Below are positions 7,505 to 16,278 of a DNA stretch of 30,137 nt, piece by piece. The stretch lies in the NCBI GenBank assembly GCA_020024115.1, contig JAHHUF010000009.1, positions 1 to 30,137 of the forward strand, given 5' to 3'. A program made the translations under genes and the position numbers. This DNA is from Anaerofilum sp. Lineage in GTDB: Bacteria > Bacillota > Clostridia > Oscillospirales > Ruminococcaceae. The notes under the pieces are model-generated. The model was not told where the DNA came from. It searched no databases and worked only from the letters and a program-made list of their open reading frames with translations. Position 1 is the stretch's first letter. The number at the start of each line of letters is the position of its first letter.

Positions 7505-9475
7505 TTAAGATACATCCAATTCATCCAGATATTCGTAACCATGCTGTGCAATATGCTCTTTACGACCTGCCAAATTATCACCCAGCAGCAAGTCAAACAT
7601 ATCAGATGTCGCTTGTGCATCCTCAGGCATCACCTTAATCAAACGACGGCTTTCAGGGTTCATGGTGGTCAGCCACATCATTTCAGGGTCGTTTTCACCC
7701 AGACCTTTTGAACGCTGGATAGAATATTTTTTCCCTTCGATGCGCCGCAGAATATCTGCTTTTTCCGGCTCTGTATATGCGAAATAGGTTTTTTCTCCGC
7801 AGTTAATTTCATACAAAGGGCTTTCTGCAATATATACATATCCCTCTTGAATCAAAGTGGGAATCAAACGATAAATCATGGTCAAAATCAAGGTGCGAAT
7901 CTGGTATCCGTCTACATCAGCATCAGTACAAATCACGATTTTATTCCACCGCAGCAGGTTCAAATCAAAGGTGGTCAAATCTTTTTTTGTTTTTCCTCCC
8001 AGTTCCACCCCACACCCCAACACTTTAATCAGGTCTGTGATAATATCGCTTTTGAAGATTCTGCCATAGTCTGCTTTCAAACAATTCAAAATTTTACCAC
8101 GCACCGGCATAATTGCCTGAAATTCGGAATCTCGGCTGGTTTTTACAGCACCCATTGCAGAATCACCTTCCACAATATACAGCTCTCTGCGAGAGGTATC
8201 TCTTGTGCGGCAGTCCACAAATTTCTGCACTCTGTTTGCAATGTCCATTTTTGCAGACAAGGTTGTCTTTGCACCCAAGCGTGCTTTTTCAGCGTGTTCT
8301 CGGCTTTGTTTGTTAATCAAAACCTGCTGCGCCAGCTTTTGAGCTTCTTCTGGTTTTTCTGTGAAGTAAACCTCTAGCTGATGCTTCAAAAACTCTGTCA
8401 TTGCCTGTGCCACAAAACGATTGTTGATGGCTTTTTTGGTTTGGTTTTCATAGCTGGTTTGCGTTGAAAAGTTGCTTGAAACCAAAACCAAACAGTCCTG
8501 CACATCCACAAAGCTGATTTTGCTTTCACCTTTTTTATACATTCCCCGTGCTTTTAAATAGCTGTCAATTTGGTTGACAAATGCAGTTTTTACAGCACGG
8601 TCAGGGCTGCCGCCATGCTCCAGCCAGCTAGAGTTATGATAATATTCCAAAAGCTGCACCTTGTTGGAAAAGCAAAAAGCAACATTGATTTTGACAGTAT
8701 AGTCTGGGCGGTCTTCTTGGTCACGACCCACCGAAGTTGCACTGCATGACACAATCGGTGTCAAGGCATCTTCGCCCACAATTTCTTCCACATAATCTTT
8801 AATGCCGTTTTCATAATAATATTCAGTGGTTTCTCTTGTTCCACTGGTTTCATCATGAAAAATAAAATGGATTCCTGCATTTACAATTGCCTGTCTGCGG
8901 ATGGTATCTTGAAAATACTCCACAGGAACATCAATATCTGTAAAAACTTCGGTGTCAGGTTTCCATCGAATCACACTGCCTGTGCGCTTTTTGGAAAAGG
9001 ATTCTTTTTGCAAACCGCCAATATTTTCACCTTTTTTGAAATCCAGATGGTAATGGCATTTGTCACGATAAATATCAGCCGTCATCCATTCCGACGCATA
9101 CTGTGTGGCGCACAAGCCCAATCCATTCAAACCCAAAGAATAGGTATAGTCATTTTCATCATATTTTCCGCCGGCATACATCTCACAAAAAAGCAATTCC
9201 CAGTTATAACGGTCTTCATTTTTATTATAGTCCACCGGCATACCACGCCCAAAGTCTTCCACTTCCACGCTTCCGTCTTTAAACTTGGTAATCACAATTT
9301 TATCTCCATGCCCTTCTCTTGCTTCGTCAATTGAATTTGACAAAATTTCAAAAATTGCATGGGCACAACCATCTACACCATCCGACCCAAAAATTACTCC
9401 TGGTCGTTTGCGAACTCTATCGGCACCTTTCAGGCTGCTGATGCTTTCGTTTGTATACGCCTGTTTTTTTGCCAT
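7505..9475 (-). CDS. Divergent type IIA DNA topoisomerase B subunit (GyrB/ParE-like)
   Basis: ATPase subunit partner of the downstream A subunit, 66 nt away. The protein has 656 residues, ParE-like in length. Seen: a GHKL ATPase with EILSNSIDEA (Glu43, Asn47, Asp50) and DFGRGMPVD (74-82). The lid is GLNGLG (115-120) where GyrB has GLHGVG. A QTK loop lies in ENQTKKAINN. The toprim domain has VEGDSAMGAVKTSRD instead of the usual EGDSAGGSAK, and an intact DADVDG. KGLGENDPEMMW follows near the C-terminus. The catalytic Glu, Asp-x-Asp and ATP-binding residues are kept, so it should be active. Start: ATG at 9475 with GGAGG 7 nt upstream; an upstream in-frame extension to 9544 runs through a hairpin and lacks such a site. 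Confidence 0.87.
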   Translation of the reverse strand: MAKKQAYTNESISSLKGADRVRKRPGVIFGSDGVDGCAHAIFEILSNSIDEAREGHGDKIVITKFKDGSVEVEDFGRGMPVDYNKNEDRYNWELLFCEMYAGGKYDENDYTYSLGLNGLGLCATQYASEWMTADIYRDKCHYHLDFKKGENIGGLQKESFSKKRTGSVIRWKPDTEVFTDIDVPVEYFQDTIRRQAIVNAGIHFIFHDETSGTRETTEYYYENGIKDYVEEIVGEDALTPIVSCSATSVGRDQEDRPDYTVKINVAFCFSNKVQLLEYYHNSSWLEHGGSPDRAVKTAFVNQIDSYLKARGMYKKGESKISFVDVQDCLVLVSSNFSTQTSYENQTKKAINNRFVAQAMTEFLKHQLEVYFTEKPEEAQKLAQQVLINKQSREHAEKARLGAKTTLSAKMDIANRVQKFVDCRTRDTSRRELYIVEGDSAMGAVKTSRDSEFQAIMPVRGKILNCLKADYGRIFKSDIITDLIKVLGCGVELGGKTKKDLTTFDLNLLRWNKIVICTDADVDGYQIRTLILTMIYRLIPTLIQEGYVYIAESPLYEINCGEKTYFAYTEPEKADILRRIEGKKYSIQRSKGLGENDPEMMWLTTMNPESRRLIKVMPEDAQATSDMFDLLLGDNLAGRKEHIAQHGYEYLDELDVS

Positions 9476-9515
9476 GAATGTTCCTCCATACTTTCTCATT
9501 TTATCAGAGCAGAAC

Positions 9516-9568
9516 AAAGCCGACGTATTCTGAACAAGCCCCATGCTTGCCCTGCTTTCGCCGGCTTT
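9516..9568 (-). terminator. Hairpin between the zinc-ribbon gene and the topoisomerase B gene
   Basis: On the minus strand AAAGCCG (9568-9562) pairs with CGGCTTT (9522-9516), and an inner CAAGC pairs with GCTTG. Only a short T run follows, so termination may be partial. A TGATAAAAT extended -10-like sequence comes a few bases later and could start the topoisomerase operon, but no good -35 box was found. Confidence 0.45.
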
Positions 9569-9580
9569 TCTGGTATTAAC

Positions 9581-10549
9581 TTACTTAATAAACAACTGGT
9601 ACCACATTGCGCCTCCTGCAATCACCAGCAAGCACATCAAGCCAGTCACAACAGGCACCCATTTAATCAGCATTTTAGCGTGTTCTTCTCGTTCTTGAAT
9701 ATCATCTTCAAATGATTCTTCATCAGTGTCATCTTCTTCATCATAATCATCATCCCATCGACGATACTGACGCTTTTCTTGCACCTTAATTTCATCTGTA
9801 TCCTGTTCTTGGTTAAGGTCTTTAACGGCTGAAACAATTTGTGTTGCTTCTTGGTCAGAAGATATAGAATTATAAGTCACTGATTTTCCATACACTGTAC
9901 GAGTTGGTTGCTCATCAACCTCCGGAAGTGAAGCCTGTCCCAAATTGTTCTTTTTGAGACTGGTAATCATATTCTGCACTAAAATGCGGTCTGCACCACA
10001 CTGATCACAATAAACGCTTTCCTCTGTACCAGCGTGAAATGCTCCACAGGAACACTGCCAGCCTTCTTCCATCATGTTCGGTTCATATTTCAAGCGAGAA
10101 TTTTTGGTGTTTTTTTGCAATGCTTCACAAATTTCAGGGGCAAGTTCTGTCTGCTGGGGCAAACGGACTCGCTGATATTCCATTAAAGGAACATCTTCTC
10201 CCTCTACATTTTTTGCGCTCAGCAATCTTACATCAATACTGGAAAGGGGAGCCTCGCTCAAATAAACAGCTTCATCTGACCCAAACACTTTGTTGGCATT
10301 TGCAATGATACCTTCATAACAAAAAGAAGTATCACACACTACTTCTCCTTCCATATCCTTGCATTTAAAGCGAATATTCAAATTTTGCAGCGGTTCTTCG
10401 CTGACATTTTTAAAGCTAAAACAAACTGCAACCTCACCTGTAGAAACTTCTTTTAACAAATCTAGTTTCACAAACTGAATTGGGCTTCCTTTTGTGTAAT
10501 AGTTTGCTTTACTGCTTGCCATCAATTCAAATTTTTGTTTCAAAAGCAA
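9581..10549 (-). CDS. Tail-anchored zinc-ribbon protein, function unknown
   Basis: Not recognised as a named protein. 322 residues. Seen: an N-terminal beta-rich domain (about 15-130) that looks like an immunoglobulin-like or accessory fold. A zinc ribbon follows with Cys166 and Cys168 (CSC) and Cys181 and Cys184 (CDQC). After it come a polar linker, a very acidic stretch (about 265-288, DDDYDEEDDTDEE) and one C-terminal membrane segment (about 297-318) with only a few residues after it. With no signal peptide, the bulk should be cytoplasmic and anchored by the tail. Start: TTG at 10549 with AAGGAG 5-6 nt upstream; ATG at 10522 is the alternative but lies far from that site. It has its own promoter and lies just upstream of the topoisomerase pair. 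Confidence 0.7.
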   Translation of the reverse strand: MLLKQKFELMASSKANYYTKGSPIQFVKLDLLKEVSTGEVAVCFSFKNVSEEPLQNLNIRFKCKDMEGEVVCDTSFCYEGIIANANKVFGSDEAVYLSEAPLSSIDVRLLSAKNVEGEDVPLMEYQRVRLPQQTELAPEICEALQKNTKNSRLKYEPNMMEEGWQCSCGAFHAGTEESVYCDQCGADRILVQNMITSLKKNNLGQASLPEVDEQPTRTVYGKSVTYNSISSDQEATQIVSAVKDLNQEQDTDEIKVQEKRQYRRWDDDYDEEDDTDEESFEDDIQEREEHAKMLIKWVPVVTGLMCLLVIAGGAMWYQLFIK

Positions 10550-10610
10550 TGCAACTCCTTTCGCTGCAATGATAGATTATTTGCGGCTTATGATAGAGCA
10601 CTTGTTTTAT

Positions 10611-10640
10611 AGTATAGCACAAGCCCACCCATTGGCACAA
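10611..10640 (-). promoter_or_regulatory. Candidate sigma-A promoter for the zinc-ribbon gene
   Basis: On the minus strand TTGTGC (10640-10635) is followed after 18 nt by TATACT (10616-10611). A TGC directly before it makes an extended -10. The -35 box falls in the loop of the hairpin at 10623-10655. The leader would be about 55 nt. Confidence 0.5.
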
Positions 10641-10655
10641 GCACAAGGGGCGGGC
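10623..10655 (-). terminator. GC-rich hairpin after ftsH
   Basis: On the minus strand GCCCGCCC (10655-10648) pairs with GGGTGGGC (10630-10623), 8 bp with one G-T wobble. It lies 30 nt after the ftsH stop and is the likely 3' end of the long operon. No T run follows, so it may only protect the 3' end or terminate weakly. Confidence 0.45.
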
Positions 10656-10684
10656 AAAACAAAGATTTTATTACAAAATATCGC

Positions 10685-12778
10685 TTATTCCTTTTCGGAA
10701 TCCTCTGTTTGTGCATTTGATGCAGAAGCATCTTCTAAAATTTGCTCTGCTTGCTCAGCAGGTTCAGCCTGTTCTGCAAGCTCAGCCTGTTCTGCTGTTT
10801 CCACCTTTTCAACAGGTTTCTCTTTGCTTTCAAGCTGCTCGCCTTTCATCAGCTTTTCAAATTCTTCGCCGGTCAATTTTTCACGATTCATCAGTTCTTG
10901 TGCAACAATGTGTAGTTTATCCATGTTATCATTCAAAATATTGATTGCACTTTCAAACGCATTATCCAGCAAAGTTCTGACTTCAGCATCAATATTAGCA
11001 GCAACTTCTTCGGAATAGCTGCGTCCATGTCCCAAATCTCTGCCAAGGAATGTTTCGCCTGGGTCATCTGCATACACAACAGGGCCAATCTTTTCAGAGA
11101 AACCATATCGGGTTACCATTGCACGAGAAATTGCGGTTGCACGCTCCAAATCATTGGAAGCTCCTGTGGAAATGTCCTCCAAAACCAGCTTTTCTGCCAC
11201 GCGTCCACCAAGCAAAGTGATAAGCTGCTCGTTCATCTGTGTTTTGGTAACAAAGCTCTTATCATCCTCTGGCAAACTCATTGTATAGCCGCCTGCCATA
11301 CCACGAGGAATAATAGAAATCTCATGGACAGGGTCGGCTGTTTCACAGCAATAATGTGTAATTGCATGACCTGCTTCATGATATGCAGTCAAGCGTTTTT
11401 CTTTTTCATGAACCACACGGCTCTTCTTTTCGGGGCCTGCAATTACCTTAATGCTTGCTTCTTCAATTTCTTTTTCGGTAATTGCCTTACGCCCACGGCG
11501 AGCTGCCAGCAAAGCAGCCTCATTCACCAAGTTTTCCAAATCAGCACCTGCAAAACCGCTGGTGGATTTTGCAATGGTAGAAAGGTCTACATCAGGAGCC
11601 AACGGCTTTTTGCGAGTGTGAACACGCAAAATTTCCTCACGGCCTTTTACATCAGGCAAGCCAACATAGACCTGACGGTCAAAACGACCCGGACGAAGCA
11701 ACGCTTTATCCAAAACATCAGAACGGTTTGTAGCTGCCACCACAATAACGCCTTCGTTTGCGCCAAATCCATCCATTTCAACCAGCAATTGGTTCAAGGT
11801 TTGCTCACGTTCATCGTGACCACCACCCAAACCGGTGCCACGCTGACGGCCAACTGCGTCAATTTCATCAATAAAAATGATACAAGGTGCTGTGCGTTTT
11901 GCTTTATCAAACAGGTCACGCACACGGGATGCACCCACACCTACATACATTTCAACAAAATCGGAACCGGAAATAGAATAGAACGGAACTCCCGCCTCAC
12001 CTGCACAAGCACGAGCCAGCAAGGTTTTACCAGTACCCGGAGGGCCCACCAGTAAAACACCATGTGGAATTCTTGCCCCCAAAGTGCTGAATTTTCCGGG
12101 ATTTTTCAAAAATTCAACAATTTCTTGCAGTTCTTCTTTTTCTTCGTCTGCACCTGCAACATCGGCAAAGGTCGCCTTGCGCTGGTCATCCGAAAGATTT
12201 TTCACTTTTGCTCTGCCAACACTCATTGCTTTTCCGCCGCCGCCTTGGCTAAACATAAAGAAAATCAGCAAACCGGCCATACCGGCAGTCATTACCAGGC
12301 TGATGACAACTTCCCACGGAAATTCGCTTTTCAGTTGGGACATATCATATTCAATCTTGTTGTCTGGATGCTCTGCATTATATGCGTCAACTGCCTCGCG
12401 GAAATCCTCAATAAATAATGCAGGATAGGGCAACTTATACCGCAAAACTTCAGAATCTTTTTCAGTTTCTGTCTGTGGCTGTTGCTGCAAAAGATTTGTT
12501 AAAATATTTTGGGTAGGATTGGTGGGTTGCTGCTGTTGTTTTACCCCCAATTGCTCCAAAGTACCTTTTTTGAGTTCCATTTCAAGGACGCCTTTGTTCA
12601 AGTCAATGTAGAACTCCTCTACTTTTCCATCTTCCAAAAGGTATAAAATCTGAGAATATTTTACCGAGTTGCGTGACTGTCCGTTTCCTGTCATAGACAA
12701 TGTGGAAAACAGCAGCAAGACAATTGCCAATCCAACAAAAATTGGCATTAAATTAAATCCCTTTGGTCTTTTATCCAA
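10685..12778 (-). CDS. ftsH: ATP-dependent zinc metalloprotease FtsH
   Basis: Membrane-anchored AAA+ protease that extracts and degrades misfolded membrane proteins and regulatory targets. The protein has 697 residues. Seen: membrane segment 1 (about 11-29), an extracytoplasmic domain of about 125 residues, and membrane segment 2 (about 156-176). Walker A is GPPGTGKT (245-252), Walker B is IIFIDEID (300-307), and the SRH arginines lie in LLRPGRFDR. The zinc motif HEAGH is at 467-471. The tail after about 640 is acidic and repetitive (AEQAE units). The start codon is TTG with AAGGAG about 10 nt upstream; no better ATG lies before the first membrane segment. It follows tilS and hpt in the same order as in other Firmicutes, 42 nt after hpt. 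Confidence 0.96.
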   Translation of the reverse strand: MDKRPKGFNLMPIFVGLAIVLLLFSTLSMTGNGQSRNSVKYSQILYLLEDGKVEEFYIDLNKGVLEMELKKGTLEQLGVKQQQQPTNPTQNILTNLLQQQPQTETEKDSEVLRYKLPYPALFIEDFREAVDAYNAEHPDNKIEYDMSQLKSEFPWEVVISLVMTAGMAGLLIFFMFSQGGGGKAMSVGRAKVKNLSDDQRKATFADVAGADEEKEELQEIVEFLKNPGKFSTLGARIPHGVLLVGPPGTGKTLLARACAGEAGVPFYSISGSDFVEMYVGVGASRVRDLFDKAKRTAPCIIFIDEIDAVGRQRGTGLGGGHDEREQTLNQLLVEMDGFGANEGVIVVAATNRSDVLDKALLRPGRFDRQVYVGLPDVKGREEILRVHTRKKPLAPDVDLSTIAKSTSGFAGADLENLVNEAALLAARRGRKAITEKEIEEASIKVIAGPEKKSRVVHEKEKRLTAYHEAGHAITHYCCETADPVHEISIIPRGMAGGYTMSLPEDDKSFVTKTQMNEQLITLLGGRVAEKLVLEDISTGASNDLERATAISRAMVTRYGFSEKIGPVVYADDPGETFLGRDLGHGRSYSEEVAANIDAEVRTLLDNAFESAINILNDNMDKLHIVAQELMNREKLTGEEFEKLMKGEQLESKEKPVEKVETAEQAELAEQAEPAEQAEQILEDASASNAQTEDSEKE
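10746..10796. repeat. Imperfect 18-bp tandem repeat in the ftsH 3' end
   Basis: Nearly three copies of an 18-bp unit; TCAGCCTGTTCTGC recurs exactly at 10764-10777 and 10782-10795. It encodes AEQAEL/AEQAEP/AEQAEQ in the FtsH tail. The unit is a multiple of three, so copy-number change would keep the frame. Confidence 0.7.
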
Positions 12779-12820
12779 TGATTTTTCACTCCTTATATCG
12801 ACTTTGCTTGCAAAACCGGA

Positions 12821-13378
12821 TTACTCTGAGTATACTTCCGGCTTTAAAATACCAATATATGGAAGATTGCGATATTTTTCATCATAATCCAATCCATATC
12901 CAATTACAAACTCATCAGGAACTTCGTATCCAACATAGTCTGCCTTCAAATCTGCTTTGCGGCGTGCAGGTTTATCCAGCAAAGTAGCAATTTTGATGGA
13001 TGCAGCGCCACGGTCTTTCAAAATGCCTTTGATATAGTCCAAAGTCAAACCTGAATCCAAAATATCTTCAACAATCAAAATATGACGGTCTTTCAATGGA
13101 ACATCCAAATCTTTTACAATTTTCACAACTCCGCTGGTTTTTGTACCTGAACCATAAGAGGATACCACCATAAAATCAATTTCAGCAGGTGTATCAATCT
13201 TACGCATCAAATCCGCCAAAAATACCACTGCACCCTTCAAAACAGTAACAATCAGTAGGTCTTTTCCGCGGTAATCTTCGGTAATCTTTGCGCCCAACTC
13301 AGCAACCTTTGCTGTTAATTCTTCTTCACTCAACAATGTTTTCAAAACATCATCTCGCATATTCTGGCTCACACTCAT
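12821..13378 (-). CDS. hpt: Hypoxanthine phosphoribosyltransferase
   Basis: Purine salvage enzyme that makes IMP or GMP from hypoxanthine or guanine and PRPP in the cytoplasm. The protein has 185 residues, typical length. Seen: VLKGAVVFLADLMR near 48-61, a flexible-loop SSYG segment, and the PRPP-binding motif ILIVEDILDSGLTL near 95-108, with the paired acidic residues. A VGYEVPDEFVIGYGLDYDEKYRNLPYIG block near the C-terminus binds the base. The ATG has AGGAG 8-9 nt upstream and overlaps the tilS stop in an ATGA arrangement, so the two are translationally coupled. Position between tilS and ftsH is conserved in Firmicutes. Confidence 0.96.
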   Translation of the reverse strand: MSVSQNMRDDVLKTLLSEEELTAKVAELGAKITEDYRGKDLLIVTVLKGAVVFLADLMRKIDTPAEIDFMVVSSYGSGTKTSGVVKIVKDLDVPLKDRHILIVEDILDSGLTLDYIKGILKDRGAASIKIATLLDKPARRKADLKADYVGYEVPDEFVIGYGLDYDEKYRNLPYIGILKPEVYSE

Positions 13379-14757
13379 TTTAAATTCTCCTTTTGTTTGT
13401 TACAATCACATTGAATCCATAAAACTTTTGTACCAAAAATTTCATCAAATCCATCTGCAAATCCATACCCCCACACCCATAACACATTGTTTCCACTAGC
13501 AAGTATTGGCAATTTTGTGCGGATGGGAGCAGGAACATTTTGTTCTGAATAAAATTTTCTCAATTGCTTTGAAATGCCCCGCCCTCTTGGACGAATTCTA
13601 TCACCGGGGCATATTCGTCTTAAAACTGTATCATTAGGTATTTTATCACAATCAACGCAATAGGTTAAGACTTTTTTTTGAAATTGAGCAATTTTTTTAT
13701 TTGTTTCACAGGTTTCACACCAAATTTTTACACCAAACCCATCTTTTTGATAGAAAAGTCCGTTTTTAATTGGTATTTCTTGTCCTATATTACCACAATT
13801 ATTTGTATCTTCCCATAGCAAAGTCCCTTTAAAATTACAGATACGGACTCCTTTGGCAATAGATGCTTTCAATTTGCTCCCTTGTGCCACTTGCAGAATC
13901 AAAGACACTTTTTGTCGATTGGGTTCAGCTTTTTGACGGCATAACTGTGCCAATGCTGTATTTATCACAACAGGGTGTTCTTTCAATAAAATTTCGCAGT
14001 TCCATCCATACTTATTTTTTGCTTTCTTTAAAAGGTTATCCGCTTGCAAGTCAACATATTCACTCACAAGGCTCATTTCCTCACAATATTCAGCAATCTG
14101 ATGCACTGCACTGTGATTTATTTGTTTTAATACAGGCAAAACAGTATGCCGAATTTTATTGCGTGCATATTGGTCAGTCAGATTGCTTGAGTCTGTCACA
14201 TACTGATATTTTATATTTTCGCAATATTCTTCAATATCGTTTCGGTCTGCCCACAAAAGAGGTCGAATATAAAACCCTCTTACTGGTGGAATCGAGGCTG
14301 CACCTTTGATGCTTGTTCCCCTTGCCAGTCGAAACAGCACCGTTTCTGCTTGGTCACTTGCTGTGTGTGCTGTTGCAATTTTTCCATGTGTATCATCAAA
14401 AATTTTCTCAAAAACAGCATACCGCCGTTCTCTCGCCCATAATTCCAGCCCCGACTGAGGAATCTGCTCATCCTCTTTTTTTGCATAAAAGACTTGCAAC
14501 GGAATTTGCTGTTCAGCGCAAATTTTTTTTACATAATCTTCTTCTGCATCGCTTTCCTGATTTCTTAACTTGTGATTGATATGCACTGCTCGAACTTCAA
14601 TTCCTAGCTGTGTCTGCAATCGTTTCAAGCAAAAAAGCAATGCCCCTGAATCTGCACCACCCGAAAACCCAACCGTCACAACTTCATTGGGTCGCAGCAT
14701 TTTATACCTGTGGATATAGTTGAGTGTATTTTGTTCAAACTGTTCAACTGTGTACAT
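13375..14757 (-). CDS. tilS: tRNA(Ile)-lysidine synthetase
   Basis: Modifies C34 of the CAU-anticodon tRNA-Ile to lysidine with ATP and lysine, which changes both its codon reading and its charging. About 460 residues. Seen: PP-loop SGGADS at 32-37, then AVHINHKLR and a TAHTASDQAETVLFRLARG block, both typical of the family, and a C-terminal RICPGDRIRPRGRG segment of the TilS C-terminal domain. The start is uncertain: the ATG at 14757 has a weak GGATG 6 nt upstream and overlaps the dnaB stop by 14 nt; ATG at 14766 or 14790 are alternatives. It should be translated by coupling to dnaB. Confidence 0.93.
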   Translation of the reverse strand: MYTVEQFEQNTLNYIHRYKMLRPNEVVTVGFSGGADSGALLFCLKRLQTQLGIEVRAVHINHKLRNQESDAEEDYVKKICAEQQIPLQVFYAKKEDEQIPQSGLELWARERRYAVFEKIFDDTHGKIATAHTASDQAETVLFRLARGTSIKGAASIPPVRGFYIRPLLWADRNDIEEYCENIKYQYVTDSSNLTDQYARNKIRHTVLPVLKQINHSAVHQIAEYCEEMSLVSEYVDLQADNLLKKAKNKYGWNCEILLKEHPVVINTALAQLCRQKAEPNRQKVSLILQVAQGSKLKASIAKGVRICNFKGTLLWEDTNNCGNIGQEIPIKNGLFYQKDGFGVKIWCETCETNKKIAQFQKKVLTYCVDCDKIPNDTVLRRICPGDRIRPRGRGISKQLRKFYSEQNVPAPIRTKLPILASGNNVLWVWGYGFADGFDEIFGTKVLWIQCDCNKQKENLK

Positions 14758-16168
14758 AATCAACATCCGTAAAGCGGGTATGTTCACCATCCCACATCAA
14801 GTCCACCTTACCTACTTCACCATGACGGTTTTTTGCAATGATACATTCTGCGGTAAAGTTGTCCACTTCTTGGTCACCTACTTCTTTTCCGTCTGCACCA
14901 CCGGTGGCTTTGTAGTATCCTTCACGATACAAAAACAAAACCACATCTGCATCCTGTTCGATAGAACCGGAATCACGCAAATCGCTCAAAACAGGGCGAT
15001 GGTCTGAGCGTCCGCTGGACTTTTCCGCTGCACGACTCAACTGTGACAATGCAATGACAGGAACATTCAGTTCTTTCGCCATAATTTTCAAATTACGGGT
15101 AATTTCACTAATCTCCTGCACACGGTTATCGTTTCTTCGTCCGCTACTCATCAATTGCAGGTAGTCAATAATAACAAGCCCAACATTTTCGCTGGCTGGA
15201 TTTTGATTGATGTGCATGATTTTTGCTTTCATTTCAGGAATTGTAATATTGGAGGTATCATCCAAATAGATGGGAGTTTTGAACATTGTATCTGCTGCTG
15301 CTGCCAAATCGTCCCATTCCTGCCCTGTCAGATTTCCTGTGCGGAAGGACATACTGCTGATTCCACCTTCGGCGGACAAAATTCTTCCTGAAAGCTGGTC
15401 TTTACTCATTTCCAACGAAAAAATTGCCACAGGGATTTTTTGTCGCTTTGCTACATTGGTTGCAATATTCAAAGCAAAACTGGTTTTGCCCATACCGGGA
15501 CGAGCTGCCAATATAATCAAATCCGAACGCCCTAAGCCCGTCAATTTCATATCCAAATAAGAAAAACCTGTTGGAATTCCCAAATATTTTTCTCTGTCCT
15601 CGCCTGAAAGGTTTTGCAGATTATTATAAAGGTCTAAAATCGAACTGCCAATATGGCTCAACTCTGCGGAATCCTTTCCATTGCGCAGTTCATACAGTTT
15701 TTGTTCTGCACTTTCCAGCACCATTTCGGGGTTGCTGCCATCTTCTGCCTGCTGAATCAACGCACGCCCCACATGGATAATCTGGCGCATACGGTACTGT
15801 TCCTGCACAATTTTTGCATATTGTGACGCATTGGAAATAGCGGGCACTGTTTCAGCCAACTGTGCAAGATAGACTTTTGCTTCTTCTGCATTGGAAAAAA
15901 TATTTGCTTTATTCACCGCATCCAACACAGTCACAACATCAATCGGCATTGCTGCTGTAAACAGGCGGGTCATTTCGGTGTAAATCCCTGCATTGTGTGT
16001 GGAATAAAACATTTCCGCACGCAGATTGGTTGTAAGTTCACTCAATAGGTTGGGTTCCAGCAAAATTGCTCCCAAAACAGATTGTTCTGCCTGCATATTA
16101 TGGGGTTCCGGAGCAGCAAACGCCCCAAACTCAACCCCTGTTTGCTCTTTGCTGTTTGTTTTTGCCAC
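14744..16168 (-). CDS. dnaB: Replicative DNA helicase
   Basis: Hexameric replicative helicase that unwinds DNA at the fork with ATP (DnaC in B. subtilis naming). The protein has 474 residues. Seen: an N-terminal helical domain beginning EPHNMQAEQSVLGAIL (about 21-36), a linker, then the RecA-like domain with Walker A ARPGMGKTS (222-230) and Walker B VIIDYLQLM. An LSQLSRAAE block with the arginine-finger region and an EQDADVVLFLYR segment follow. No intein or insertion is seen. The start is GTG with GGAG 8 nt upstream. It follows rplI, as in B. subtilis, but a terminator lies between them. Confidence 0.97.
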   Translation of the reverse strand: MAKTNSKEQTGVEFGAFAAPEPHNMQAEQSVLGAILLEPNLLSELTTNLRAEMFYSTHNAGIYTEMTRLFTAAMPIDVVTVLDAVNKANIFSNAEEAKVYLAQLAETVPAISNASQYAKIVQEQYRMRQIIHVGRALIQQAEDGSNPEMVLESAEQKLYELRNGKDSAELSHIGSSILDLYNNLQNLSGEDREKYLGIPTGFSYLDMKLTGLGRSDLIILAARPGMGKTSFALNIATNVAKRQKIPVAIFSLEMSKDQLSGRILSAEGGISSMSFRTGNLTGQEWDDLAAAADTMFKTPIYLDDTSNITIPEMKAKIMHINQNPASENVGLVIIDYLQLMSSGRRNDNRVQEISEITRNLKIMAKELNVPVIALSQLSRAAEKSSGRSDHRPVLSDLRDSGSIEQDADVVLFLYREGYYKATGGADGKEVGDQEVDNFTAECIIAKNRHGEVGKVDLMWDGEHTRFTDVDYVHS

Positions 16169-16201
16169 AGTTGTTTCTCCATTCTACTGTTTTCTTTGCC
16201 A

Positions 16202-16239
16202 AAAAACTACCTGCCCGCAGCACAAATGCTATGGGCAGG
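16202..16239 (-). terminator. Intrinsic terminator between rplI and dnaB
   Basis: On the minus strand CCTGCCC (16239-16233) pairs with GGGCAGG (16216-16210), with an inner AGCA/TGCT pairing. A TAG and then TTTTTT follow. It lies 40 nt after the rplI stop and about 34 nt before the dnaB start. I saw no clear promoter after it, so partial read-through is likely, lowering dnaB relative to rplI. Confidence 0.8.
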
Positions 16240-16278
16240 CACAAAATGTTTTGAGTTGCTGCAAAATGAAACCTGCTT

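Noticed and set aside
11027..12055. 342-residue plus-strand reading frame opposite ftsH
   Set aside because: It lies entirely antisense to a full-length FtsH with all motifs, has no ribosome binding site, and its sequence is Cys/His/Asn-rich in the way of a mirror frame.
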